DNA of 12,746 bases, taken from contig CAZXGJ010000076.1 of NCBI GenBank assembly GCA_964639955.1, positions 1 through 12,746 of the forward strand, written 5' to 3'. A model generated the notes under the pieces. The model ran no database searches. It saw only the letters and a program-made list of their open reading frames with translations, and was not told the DNA's origin. Numbering within the stretch: position 1 is the stretch's first letter; the number at the start of each line of letters is the position of its first letter. The stretch is from IGN2 sp964639955 (GTDB taxonomy: Bacteria > Bacteroidota > Ignavibacteria > Ignavibacteriales > Ignavibacteriaceae). Below, piece after piece: positions 5,667 to 12,746 of the stretch. Both the position numbers and the translations under genes were made by a program.

Positions 5667-8168
5667 TTATGCTTTATAAACTTTAACACAAATTTCTTTA
5701 TGAACAGCCATACCAGAAAGAGGATCACTTTTGGTGATATTCAAAATTCCAGTATTTGTTCCTCTTCCTTTAGCATTTTTCCCTAAAGCATCGTGTCCGA
5801 ATCCGTGTTGTGCACCAATTACTTCCGGATGGATTCGCTTAGTCAACTTAACTTTTCCTTTAACTTTTCCGTAAGGTGATTCAAGCCATATTTCATCTCC
5901 ATCTTCAATTCCATACTTCTCTGCAGTGGATGGATTCATTATAATTGGATTGTAACCTTTGATTTCAAGTAACCAGGCATTGTTTTGTGTACGCGTGTGA
6001 GTGTGACTTGCTTCTTTCCAGTTGATTAAATACAAAGGATAATTTTCATCGGGCTGCCAGTCGCGTGTTTTGTATTCAGGCAATGGATTCACAGGATTAC
6101 CATTCGCATCTTTCTTCTCTGCAAGCCAGTCTGAAACTAATTCGGCTTTACCGGATTTTGTAAAGAAGCCGCGAACTTTTTTACCGTTAATTATTGTTCC
6201 GATTCTCTTACCGCCTTTATCTTTTGGTTTATCTAAAATTGCTGCGCCATCGTAAAAAGCATCTTTCAATTTATCTGGCGCTAATTCCTTTGCATACTTT
6301 TCGTAATCAGTTCCTTTTTTATCAAACCAGACAGCACCAGGTAATTCTTTTAATTGCTGAAGTGTCATCTTCGGTTTGCCTTGCAACAATTCATTGGAAA
6401 GAAAATCTTCATACCATTTAGTCAGGTCTTCAATTTTTTCACCACTTGCCGGTCCAACTTCAAAAAATTTCTTTCCATCTTTTGTGATTAAATCGAGTCT
6501 TCTTCCAAGTGCTGTAACAGTTTCATATTCTGTTAATTGATTGAACAACGGTTTTACAACGGGTTGACGTAATCCCAATGCAGGCCAGGTTACCCAATGT
6601 GTATTTAAATCATATCGTTCGAGGTAAACTGTTCCGGGTAAAACGTAATCAGCGAGCAGAGCTGTTTCACTCATCATTGTATCAATTACAACACTCATCT
6701 CTAATTTTTTGAATGCTTCAACTACTGATTTAGTTCCTCCGGGAATACTCATTACAGGATTTTGAAAAATACACATCAAAATCTTTGCATCATAAGGACC
6801 TTTGCCTTCGATGATGTTGTTGAACATTTGAGTGTAAACACCGGATTTATGTCCAAGCGGATATTTTTTCAATTCATCGTAGCGGGGCATCTTAACAGTT
6901 TTTTCTGCGAACTCACTTGGTTCTATTTCAACGTGCTTATTACCGCCTTTGTTAGGAAGGATTAATGTACCGGGTCTATCGTATCCACCTATCAAAGCAG
7001 CAAGTGCGGCAATTGCTCTTCCACCTTGAACACCGTTTGTATGCTGACCGGGACCACTCCACGAATCAATAACAGCAGGTTTGATTGTAGCAAGGTCGTG
7101 AGCGACTTCTTCAATTTTCTTTGCGGGAATGCTAGTTATTTTTTCTGCCCACTCAGGAGTTTTATCTTTTACATATTCAGAGTATTTATCAAAACCAACC
7201 GTCCAATTCTCAACAAAATCTTTATCATACAAACCATCACGAATTATACAATGAGCCAAAGCTAAAGCAAGAGCACCATCTGTTCCGGGACGAATAGCAA
7301 GCCAATCGTGTCCTTTTGCAGCTGTGTCAGACAGGTATGGATCTACAACAACCAAACGAGCGCCGCGTTCAACTGCTCTTGTAATTATACGTGGAAGATA
7401 AACCCATTTTATTGCGCTTGTAGGATTCCAACCAAAAAGTAAAATGTATTTTGACTGAATGAAATCAGCCAGAGGTCTATCATCACCAACTACAGCTCTG
7501 AATGAAGCTTTGCGTGCAACATCACATAAGTTGGAATGATTAAAATAATTTGGTGTTCCGAATAGTTTACAGAAATCAGATTGTATGTGTGTGAAAGAAT
7601 GATCTTCACTCATCCATAAAAGTTTATGAGCTTCATTGTTATCGCGAAGCTTTTTCAGCTTTGCAGAAATTTCTGTTAATGCTTGGTCCCAACTAATTTC
7701 TTCCCATTGAGGATCAACATCTAAACCTCTTTCAGGATTTTTTCTCTTCATTGGTTTTTTAATTCTATCGGGATCATACAACGCCATAATTCCGGCGTTT
7801 CCTTTTGGACAAATAGCACCACCTTCTGCACAGCCATATTCTTCTGAATAGCCGTTGAAAAAATCTGTGGAAATGTTTGAGTAGTTATTGGGATTCCAGT
7901 GATTTGGTTCAATCTTTTCAACAACACCGTTGACAACGTGTACAAGAATTCCCGATTGCCCGCCGCACATATTGCAGCAGGAAGGAATCCACTCACCGGC
8001 TTCGCGTCCCCATTGTTTTATTCCTTCTTCATTAACAGAAAGTTCTCTTTCTTTAGAGCCGTATGTTGCACAGCCGGTTGTTCCAAGTAAAGTTGCACCG
8101 GCAGCAGTTGCTGAAGCAGTTTTAATAAATTTTCTTCTGCCTACTTTTTCATCAAATATATAAGCCAT
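5667..8168 (-). CDS. Molybdopterin oxidoreductase catalytic subunit (CISM family), Tat-exported
   Basis: This 833-residue periplasmic catalytic subunit belongs to the DMSO-reductase superfamily. A twin-arginine signal, GRRKFIKTASATAAGATLLG, lies at residues 10-29. The N-terminal Fe-S segment is SCCNMCGGQSGI (63-74) with a distal Cys120 (GGAICPKGNAG). The spacing gives Cys65, Cys68 and then Ser72 where the third Cys usually stands; adjacent Cys64 or Cys113 might substitute. HSNLCDVARKAS (211-222) places Cys215 as the likely Mo ligand, as in the polysulfide/thiosulfate/arsenate-type enzymes. The C-terminal MGD-binding domain starts around YPLYLINWKEASHTHTRTQN. GGAG six bases upstream supports the start. 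It is the last gene of the operon, after the Fe-S and NrfD subunits. Candidate substrates include sulfur, selenium, arsenic or tetrathionate compounds; the sequence alone does not decide. Confidence 0.92.
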   Translation of the reverse strand: MAYIFDEKVGRRKFIKTASATAAGATLLGTTGCATYGSKERELSVNEEGIKQWGREAGEWIPSCCNMCGGQSGILVHVVNGVVEKIEPNHWNPNNYSNISTDFFNGYSEEYGCAEGGAICPKGNAGIMALYDPDRIKKPMKRKNPERGLDVDPQWEEISWDQALTEISAKLKKLRDNNEAHKLLWMSEDHSFTHIQSDFCKLFGTPNYFNHSNLCDVARKASFRAVVGDDRPLADFIQSKYILLFGWNPTSAIKWVYLPRIITRAVERGARLVVVDPYLSDTAAKGHDWLAIRPGTDGALALALAHCIIRDGLYDKDFVENWTVGFDKYSEYVKDKTPEWAEKITSIPAKKIEEVAHDLATIKPAVIDSWSGPGQHTNGVQGGRAIAALAALIGGYDRPGTLILPNKGGNKHVEIEPSEFAEKTVKMPRYDELKKYPLGHKSGVYTQMFNNIIEGKGPYDAKILMCIFQNPVMSIPGGTKSVVEAFKKLEMSVVIDTMMSETALLADYVLPGTVYLERYDLNTHWVTWPALGLRQPVVKPLFNQLTEYETVTALGRRLDLITKDGKKFFEVGPASGEKIEDLTKWYEDFLSNELLQGKPKMTLQQLKELPGAVWFDKKGTDYEKYAKELAPDKLKDAFYDGAAILDKPKDKGGKRIGTIINGKKVRGFFTKSGKAELVSDWLAEKKDANGNPVNPLPEYKTRDWQPDENYPLYLINWKEASHTHTRTQNNAWLLEIKGYNPIIMNPSTAEKYGIEDGDEIWLESPYGKVKGKVKLTKRIHPEVIGAQHGFGHDALGKNAKGRGTNTGILNITKSDPLSGMAVHKEICVKVYKA

Positions 8169-8179
8169 CTTTTTCTCCT

Positions 8180-9469
8180 TTAAACTTTAGATTGAGTTAC
8201 TGATTCAGTTTCATCTTCCTTGTGTTTTGGAAGATAGTGTTCTCCAAATCCAAACAGAAGCATACCAAATCCAATGATTCCGAATGTCAATAACCATTCA
8301 GATAAACTTGGGAAGTAATTGGGATTTACTCTCATAGAATAAATTGCAGAAGTTAATCCGTGAATTTCTTCTACAGCAAGACCGGGAATAACAATGTTCA
8401 AACGCAGACCAAAAATTCCGGCAGCAATTAATAATCCGGCAAGAGCAACCCAGCGAGGAGATTTTCGAGTCGGTAAAATTAAAAGCAAAATTGGAATCAC
8501 AGTTCCAACAACACCTTGCCATCCCCAGAATACCCAAGCATAAGGACCGGAAATAATTAAATCGAAACCGGCAGTGTGCCCGGGAATTCCACCACGATAT
8601 GCAACAAGAAATTCTGAAATTTGAAACAGCACATCAAGAAGAAGTAAAGCTAAAACCATTTTCCCAAGTTCTATAACAACATCTCTGTTTTTTGACCAGC
8701 CTTCTTGAAAGACTGATGAAATCAAAGTAAGAAGTGCACCGCCGCTTACTAATGCAGAAAGTAAAAATAAAATTGGGAATAACCCGCTGTGCCAGTGAGG
8801 ACGAGCTGCAACAACTCCGAACAAAGCTCCAACTCCTCCGTGAAATAAAATTGCGATTGGAATTCCAGCAGTTGCTAAACGCTTTACAATTTTTTTATCC
8901 CGAAGTTTTGATTCTTCACTTGTGTCCGTCGAACCGAGAGAAAAGAATTTGTAAATTTTTCCTTTCAGCGTGTGATTATTTATCCCGGTTACAAAATCAT
9001 AACGAAGCAGGAAATAAATTTCCACAATTAGCAGAAGCATATAAATTGAATAAAGATAAATCATCCAAGCCATTGGTGATTTGAAGTTCGGGAAAATCAT
9101 TACGTGCCAGGCTCTGCCCATATGACCAAGATCTGCCCAGATGGAAAGCAAAGCCATCAATAATGTAACAAGTGCAGTGAATACCGCAAGCTTTCCGATT
9201 CGCTCAAACTTTTTGAAATTGAAAACATAAACAAGCGATGAAACAAGAAAAGAGCCGGCGGATAATCCGATGAAATAAATATAAGCTGCAACCCACAAGC
9301 CCCAGGTTACAATGCTTCCGTAATTTGCTTTTGTATGTCCATCAATAAATCTTACTGCCCAACCATAAAAACCAACAAGCAACATCAAACCGCCTAAAGC
9401 CCAGAAAATCTTTTTCAAAGTTTGAGCAACTTTGTCTCTGTCACTTAAAAATTCTTTTATAAAATCCAT
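8180..9469 (-). CDS. nrfD: NrfD/PsrC-type membrane quinone-interacting subunit
   Basis: This 429-residue protein has about ten hydrophobic segments (near 21-41, 57-84, 95-112, 134-156, 199-221, 228-251, 269-290, 310-332, 340-358 and 388-409). It shows the NrfD-family pattern GLSAGSFLVSSLVYVF (68-83) and a late EEIHGLTSAIYSMRVNPNYF segment typical of the ten-helix branch. Members anchor periplasmic oxidoreductases in the inner membrane and exchange electrons with the quinone pool. A hydrophilic loop of about 40 residues (157-198) separates two blocks of helices. A GAGGTG ribosome binding site precedes the ATG. It lies 11-12 bp from both neighbours, so it is co-transcribed with the Fe-S and catalytic subunits. 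The symbol denotes the family only; nitrite reduction is not implied. Confidence 0.92.
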   Translation of the reverse strand: MDFIKEFLSDRDKVAQTLKKIFWALGGLMLLVGFYGWAVRFIDGHTKANYGSIVTWGLWVAAYIYFIGLSAGSFLVSSLVYVFNFKKFERIGKLAVFTALVTLLMALLSIWADLGHMGRAWHVMIFPNFKSPMAWMIYLYSIYMLLLIVEIYFLLRYDFVTGINNHTLKGKIYKFFSLGSTDTSEESKLRDKKIVKRLATAGIPIAILFHGGVGALFGVVAARPHWHSGLFPILFLLSALVSGGALLTLISSVFQEGWSKNRDVVIELGKMVLALLLLDVLFQISEFLVAYRGGIPGHTAGFDLIISGPYAWVFWGWQGVVGTVIPILLLILPTRKSPRWVALAGLLIAAGIFGLRLNIVIPGLAVEEIHGLTSAIYSMRVNPNYFPSLSEWLLTFGIIGFGMLLFGFGEHYLPKHKEDETESVTQSKV

Positions 9470-9481
9470 TTTTCACCTCGC

Positions 9482-10324
9482 CTATAATAAGTAATAAACA
9501 TTTGGACTTGTACCAAGTTCTTCTTTCAAGCGAATGTACTGGCGTTCTCGAAGAAGGATTGATACTTCACTATTGGGATCGTTGAAATCACCGAAGTGAA
9601 TTGCGTGACCCGTACAAGTTTTCGCACAAGCAGGCCAGCGTCCTTCAGCTTTATTGTACTGTCCTTTCTCGTCTTGAAGATGAAGACAGAATGTACACTT
9701 GCGAACATTACCAATCGGTGATTGTTCGCGTTCTCTTTTTCTGAATTGATTATACTCCGGTGAAGGAACTTCTGCCCAAAGAGTTTTCTCTTCAACTGCA
9801 GGATAATTTTCACCGAAGTCAAACCAGCGTGCTGAGTATGGACAAGCAGTCATACAATAGCGGCAGCCAATGCATCGATCATAATCAACTACAACAATTC
9901 CATCTTGTTCACGTTTGTAAGTTGCAGATACAGGACAAACATCTGTGCAAGGAGGATGCTCACAATGAAAACAAGGTTTAGTCATAAACACAGGTTTATC
10001 GCTTGGACGATTTTCTAAAATTTCTTCGAACACGACTGTGTAAGAAACTCCAGGTGCAGTTTTATTCTCTGCTTTGCAAGCAAGCACGCAGGCGCGGCAG
10101 CCAACACAGCGGCGCGTGTCAATCACCATTCCGTAGTGATATTTTCTTTTTACCGGAGTTTCGGTTTTACCTTTCGCAAAAACTTTGGATGCTGTTCCCA
10201 ACATTCCATTTCCAACAATTGTTGCAGCGAGAGTACCGGCTCCAATTTTTAATAGTTTGGAAAGAAATTCATCTCTGCCAAGGGATGGGGTTTCTTTTTT
10301 TATTTCTTTAATTTCTTCTGCCAT
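9482..10324 (-). CDS. Four-cluster [4Fe-4S] electron-transfer subunit
   Basis: This 280-residue subunit links the catalytic and membrane subunits. Sixteen Cys form four cluster sites: CVGCRACVLAC (73-83), CFHCEHPPCTDVC (118-130), CIGCRYCMTAC (151-161), and Cys210/Cys213 with Cys233/Cys237. An insertion of about 45 residues between the third and fourth sites is typical of the long B subunits of CISM enzymes. The N-terminus has a hydrophobic signal-like segment (about 22-50, ending SKVFA), but the expected twin arginine reads GRDEF with a single Arg. It may be a degenerate Tat signal, with the subunit exported bound to the Tat-tagged catalytic subunit. GGAG lies eight bases before the ATG. A 27-bp palindrome separates it from the porin gene upstream. 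Confidence 0.93.
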   Translation of the reverse strand: MAEEIKEIKKETPSLGRDEFLSKLLKIGAGTLAATIVGNGMLGTASKVFAKGKTETPVKRKYHYGMVIDTRRCVGCRACVLACKAENKTAPGVSYTVVFEEILENRPSDKPVFMTKPCFHCEHPPCTDVCPVSATYKREQDGIVVVDYDRCIGCRYCMTACPYSARWFDFGENYPAVEEKTLWAEVPSPEYNQFRKREREQSPIGNVRKCTFCLHLQDEKGQYNKAEGRWPACAKTCTGHAIHFGDFNDPNSEVSILLRERQYIRLKEELGTSPNVYYLL

Positions 10325-10346
10325 ATTTTTTCTCCGTTTAATTTTC

Positions 10347-10373
10347 GTAGCACAGATTAGTAATCTGTGCTAC
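10347..10373. repeat. Perfect 27-nt palindrome between porin and Fe-S genes
   Basis: GTAGCACAGATTA and TAATCTGTGCTAC are perfect inverted 13-nt arms around a single base (10360). The element lies within the 57-bp intercistronic gap, directly before the ribosome binding site of the Fe-S gene. It has no T-run, so it is not a clear terminator. It may be an inserted repeat that forms an mRNA hairpin tuning the porin-to-enzyme ratio. Confidence 0.75.
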
Positions 10374-10381
10374 AATATTTT

Positions 10382-11476
10382 TTATAAAAATGAATAGAAG
10401 AATGTTATTCTTGGTGTTATTGATGCATCAATACTTCTTCCGTTTGGAATTGATTCATAAGTTTCAATAACAACATTTGGGCTGATAGTAACTTTTTCGT
10501 CTGGTTTATAATTTAAGCTGAAGATGAACCAATTACGTGAATCACCTTTGTAATCACCACCACTGTTTGGATCGAAGTAATCATATCTTCCAACAACTGC
10601 AAATGCAGCAGAAAAGTTATAGGAACCAAATGCAGAAATACCTATTCCTGATTTATCTGTAACGTTTGTTCCGCTGATATTTCCATTTTGTCTTGTGGTA
10701 AGATATCCTTCAACTCCAAATGTGTAAGCATCTTTTTCTTTGTAAGCAAGGAAAAGTGCGTAGGTTAAATCATTGTTTGATAAAGTTGCTGGTGGAGTTG
10801 ATGTACTTGCAGGATCATTAATATCGGGTCGGAATTTTAAATCTGCATAAGCAGTAGCGGTAATCTGTTTGATTGGAGAGTACTGAATGTGAGCATAAAT
10901 TCTATTATACTTATCAACTTCCGGTACAGAAGCACTGTTATTACCTACCATCAGCCAATATTTAAATATACCTTCCTCAGAGAATTTTCCTTTTAATGAT
11001 GCACCAAGATCTCTGGATGGAACTATTCCTCTTAGATCCATAATGGTTTTTTCAAGAAATCTATTACCCCAGATGCCTTCAGAAATTTCATAAGCCGGGG
11101 TTGGATGAATACCAAAAATTAAATCGCTTCCTTTAAATATATTTTTCCATTGCAAATAAGCATCTTTAACAAAGACGAAAACTTTATTACTTCCGGTATT
11201 TGAGGACTGATCAGCTTCCAAACGAAATCTTGTAGAAAAACTTTCTGATATATCGTAGTCATAAGTAAAATAGATTCTTCTTAACTGAAATCCTCTTAAA
11301 TCTTTTGCGCCCCCGTTAGCAACATTTGGTAAAGAAGTTATTGATGTATCCCTTGCAGCATTATAAAAATAATCCCCGAACATATAGCCGGAAATTCTTC
11401 CTTTGTTAGTTACTTCCTGAGCAAACAAAAAGTTAAATGATGAAAAAATGAATGTAAGAATCAATAACTTTTTCAT
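10382..11476 (-). CDS. Outer-membrane porin (beta-barrel)
   Basis: This 364-residue protein starts with a signal peptide, MKKLLILTFIFSSFNFLFAQ, cleaved probably after Ala20. The rest has alternating polar/aromatic strands (for example GRISGYMFGDYFYNAA and LRGFQLRRIYFTYDYDISES) and the motif IVPSRDLGASLKGKF, as in phosphate-selective-porin-like and related barrels, ending in FFYSFL. The ATG at 11476 is preferred over an ATG at 11557 because it has AAGGAGAGG directly upstream and begins the signal peptide; the longer form would overlap tatA. It lies 19 bp after tatA and 57 bp before the Fe-S gene. In this setting it may let the oxidoreductase's substrate or product cross the outer membrane. That role is inferred. 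Confidence 0.85.
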   Translation of the reverse strand: MKKLLILTFIFSSFNFLFAQEVTNKGRISGYMFGDYFYNAARDTSITSLPNVANGGAKDLRGFQLRRIYFTYDYDISESFSTRFRLEADQSSNTGSNKVFVFVKDAYLQWKNIFKGSDLIFGIHPTPAYEISEGIWGNRFLEKTIMDLRGIVPSRDLGASLKGKFSEEGIFKYWLMVGNNSASVPEVDKYNRIYAHIQYSPIKQITATAYADLKFRPDINDPASTSTPPATLSNNDLTYALFLAYKEKDAYTFGVEGYLTTRQNGNISGTNVTDKSGIGISAFGSYNFSAAFAVVGRYDYFDPNSGGDYKGDSRNWFIFSLNYKPDEKVTISPNVVIETYESIPNGRSIDASITPRITFFYSFL

Positions 11477-11495
11477 ACCTCTCCTTCTAAATGAA

Positions 11496-11654
11496 TTATT
11501 TTGTGATATCTTCGATTGATTTGATTTCTTTTTTAAAATCGTGTATGCCTTTGCCAATTCCTTTTGCTATTTCAGGAATCCGTTTAGCACCAAAGAGTAA
11601 TGCTATTACTCCAACTATTATAATAATTTCTGCAGCGCCAAGATTACCAAACAT
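11496..11654 (-). CDS. tatA: Sec-independent translocase subunit TatA/E
   Basis: This 52-residue protein reads MFGNLGAAEIIIIVGVIALL, then FGAKRIPEIAKGIGKGI and an acidic/basic tail HDFKKEIKSIEDITK. That is the complete TatA plan: a short N-terminal membrane helix, the FGxxRIPE hinge and an amphipathic helix. TatA forms the channel part of the twin-arginine translocase, which exports folded cofactor-containing proteins. The ATG is preceded by GAGGAG at good spacing. It is the first gene of the unit, 19 bp before the porin gene, and the operon's own molybdoenzyme carries a twin-arginine signal, so a dedicated or co-induced TatA is a reasonable reading. No tatC or tatB is in the window. Confidence 0.92.
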   Translation of the reverse strand: MFGNLGAAEIIIIVGVIALLFGAKRIPEIAKGIGKGIHDFKKEIKSIEDITK

Positions 11655-11683
11655 ATTAACTCCTCATAAGATTAGGTTACCGC

Positions 11684-11704
11684 TTTGCCAACAAAAGTGC
11701 CAAA
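11684..11704. promoter_or_regulatory. Imperfect 21-bp palindrome upstream of tatA, possible operator
   Basis: TTTGCCA and TGCCAAA flank a 7-bp centre; six of the seven outer pairs match. It lies 30-50 bp before the tatA start, where a regulator or promoter would be expected. No known regulator site is recognised. Confidence 0.3.
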
Positions 11705-11799
11705 GTGACAAACCTTTTTTTAGCTGATTTTTGAAATGATTATCTGTTTTTTTCATAATTGAGATTGAACTATCAATATTTCACCACTATTAAGAATTC

Positions 11800-11838
11800 T
11801 TAACAGTTTCATAACATTAGCTTAAACTTAACTTAACA
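11800..11838 (+). promoter_or_regulatory. Four TTAACA-like direct repeats at 11-bp spacing (candidate response-regulator operator)
   Basis: TTAACA (11800), ATAACA (11811), TTAAAC (11822) and TTAACA (11833) start exactly 11 bp apart with 5-bp spacers. This is the layout of DNA sites for OmpR/PhoB-type winged-helix response regulators; the Bacillus PhoP box also uses TTAACA-like repeats. The array ends 35 bp before the ATG at 11874. With the -10-like TATTTT at 11848-11853 the repeats would cover about -20 to -60, an activator position. The regulator is unknown. Confidence 0.5.
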
Positions 11839-11873
11839 TTGTGATGATATTTTGAAAATAAAAAAGGAGAATT

Positions 11874-12221
11874 ATGAGAAAAATGTATTTGTTAGCAGCA
11901 ACTATACTACTATTAGGGATAAGTCTTGAAAATCCTGCACAAATTAGTGATACGGGGAAGAAGATTTCGTTGGTAGAGGTACAGGTTCCGTTTACCGAAG
12001 TCTATGATGATGGTATTTACAGAAAGTTATATTCTTCATTCCAGGTATTTGATGAAAACGGGAATAAAGTAGTGGGTCTTTCACAACGATATGACTATCC
12101 GGCTAAAATTGAACTTTCACAAGGTAAGTATACTTTTATCGTAAGCTTGTCAAACGGTGAATTAATAGAAAAAGAAGTACAAGTCCTTGGTAATCAGTTT
12201 GAAGTAATTTGGATTGAATAA
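11874..12221 (+). CDS. Small predicted secreted protein of unknown function
   Basis: I do not recognise this 115-residue protein. It begins MRKMYLLAATILLLGISLEN, a likely Sec signal peptide with cleavage near PAQ-I. The mature part of about 90 residues is polar and rich in beta-strand-type alternation, with FDENGNKVVGLSQRYDYP, then KIELSQGKYTFIVSLSNGE, ending QVLGNQFEVIWIE. This looks like a small beta-sandwich of the kind that carries peptidase-associated or carboxypeptidase-regulatory-like domains, which is only an impression. AAGGAG five bases before the ATG supports the start. It stands alone, divergent from the tatA operon across 219 bp, and is preceded by an 11-bp periodic repeat array. 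No Cys is present in the mature part, so it is unlikely to be a redox protein or lipoprotein. Confidence 0.75.
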   Translation: MRKMYLLAATILLLGISLENPAQISDTGKKISLVEVQVPFTEVYDDGIYRKLYSSFQVFDENGNKVVGLSQRYDYPAKIELSQGKYTFIVSLSNGELIEKEVQVLGNQFEVIWIE

Positions 12222-12285
12222 CAGAAAATTTTGAATTTAAATAGCTTCAATTATTATCGTAAATAGATTGTTAATTAAAAAATAT

Positions 12286-12746
12286 TTATTGAACAGTGTA
12301 GATCAAATAAATCCCGCCAAGAATAACCAGCACACCGCAAATTCTTTTTATCCACAAAATTGTTTTTGAGCCTTCTGACCAGTTCAGATATTTCTGCACT
12401 TTGCCGGTTAATGTTCCCGCACCAACTATCACTCCGCAATGCCCGATACCAAACGCTGCGAGTAAAACGATAGAAAAGAAATAATCAGTTTGTGCTGTTT
12501 GAAAAACAACTCCAAGAACCGGTGCCATATATGCAAATGTGCAAGGACCAAGAGCGAGTCCGAAAAGTAGACCGAGTATCAATGCCGCGAGCAAACCTTT
12601 TGATTTTGTTTTTCTTAATCCGGTATTGTTCCAATCGAGCTTTATAATATCGAGAAGATACAATCCGACAATAAAAAAGATTACAGCAACTAAATAATTT
12701 CCAAATGAACCGAGATCACCCATCAACCTTCCGAGTGATGCAGTGA
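12286..12746 (-). CDS. ccdA: CcdA/DsbD-type thiol-disulfide membrane protein, C-terminal part (runs off right edge)
   Basis: The frame stays open to the right edge, reading TASLGRLMGDLGSFGNYLVA, then VIFFIVGLYLLDIIKLDW, and continuing through a segment with GLALGPCTFAYMAPVLGVVF, a GIGHCGVIVGAG helix, and a last helix RICGVLVILGGIYLIYTVQ. These fit the second half of CcdA, an inner-membrane protein that passes electrons from thioredoxin to periplasmic thiol proteins for cytochrome c maturation or related tasks. The Cys in GPC is one of the conserved pair; the other, near the N-terminus, lies outside the window. A TTG at 12726 and an ATG beside it are internal and not the likely start. It converges with the small secreted-protein gene, with 64 bp between the stops. 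Confidence 0.88.
   Translation of the reverse strand, partial: TASLGRLMGDLGSFGNYLVAVIFFIVGLYLLDIIKLDWNNTGLRKTKSKGLLAALILGLLFGLALGPCTFAYMAPVLGVVFQTAQTDYFFSIVLLAAFGIGHCGVIVGAGTLTGKVQKYLNWSEGSKTILWIKRICGVLVILGGIYLIYTVQ

Noticed and set aside
11477..11557. Longer form of the porin starting at 11557
   Set aside because: It would overlap tatA and put 27 charged residues before an otherwise ideal signal peptide; the strong ribosome binding site is at 11476.
11675..11710. Sigma-54-like promoter upstream of tatA (TTGGCAC...TTGGCA on the minus strand)
   Set aside because: At the required 10-nt spacing from the -24 GG, the -12 dinucleotide is GG instead of GC; GC comes one base later. Sigma-54 spacing is strict, so it is only a near miss.

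Overview
The window is AT-rich bacterial DNA. Most genes lie on the minus strand, and several have clear GGAG-type ribosome binding sites. Non-adenylylated type I glutamine synthetase, a CISM-type molybdoenzyme with its own TatA and porin, and abundant short palindromic repeats suggest the Ignavibacteria/Bacteroidota-Chlorobi side of the tree. Readable Shine-Dalgarno sites argue against typical Bacteroidetes. This placement is an inference from gene content and composition, not a phylogenetic result.

Left part (1-3600, minus strand): the N-terminal half of an EamA/DMT permease running off the left edge, then glutamine synthetase (glnA) and enolase (eno). Intrinsic terminators follow glnA and eno. 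The 3' end of glnA is repeated, in decayed form, just downstream of its stop codon, and that copy carries an inserted 20-bp palindrome.

Middle (3600-5660): a scar where the 5' part of a second EamA gene (plus strand, also frameshifted) meets the 5' part of a moaA-type radical SAM gene (minus strand), both cut at about 3818-3830. Beyond it lie a hairpin-repeat cluster, a translationally coupled CMD-family protein and chromate transporter, and a gene-free stretch of about 520 bp. That stretch holds two copies of a CACAAAG-type repeat, further palindromes and a strong terminator.

Right part (5667-11654, minus strand): a five-gene module transcribed tatA - outer-membrane porin - four-cluster Fe-S subunit - NrfD-type membrane subunit - Tat-exported molybdopterin catalytic subunit. 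It looks like a complete periplasmic respiratory oxidoreductase with its own export component and outer-membrane channel. The 52-residue tatA heads it. The substrate cannot be read from the sequence, although the catalytic subunit has a Cys Mo ligand and an unusual first Fe-S motif with Ser in place of the third Cys.

Divergent from tatA is a small predicted secreted protein of unknown function, preceded by four TTAACA-like repeats at exact 11-bp spacing, as in binding sites of OmpR/PhoB-family regulators. The right edge holds the C-terminal part of a CcdA/DsbD-type thiol-redox membrane protein.

The observations most worth following are the paired filled/empty palindrome sites, which suggest mobile short palindromes; the two-gene truncation junction; the Mo-enzyme module with its odd Fe-S motif; and the 11-bp periodic operator.
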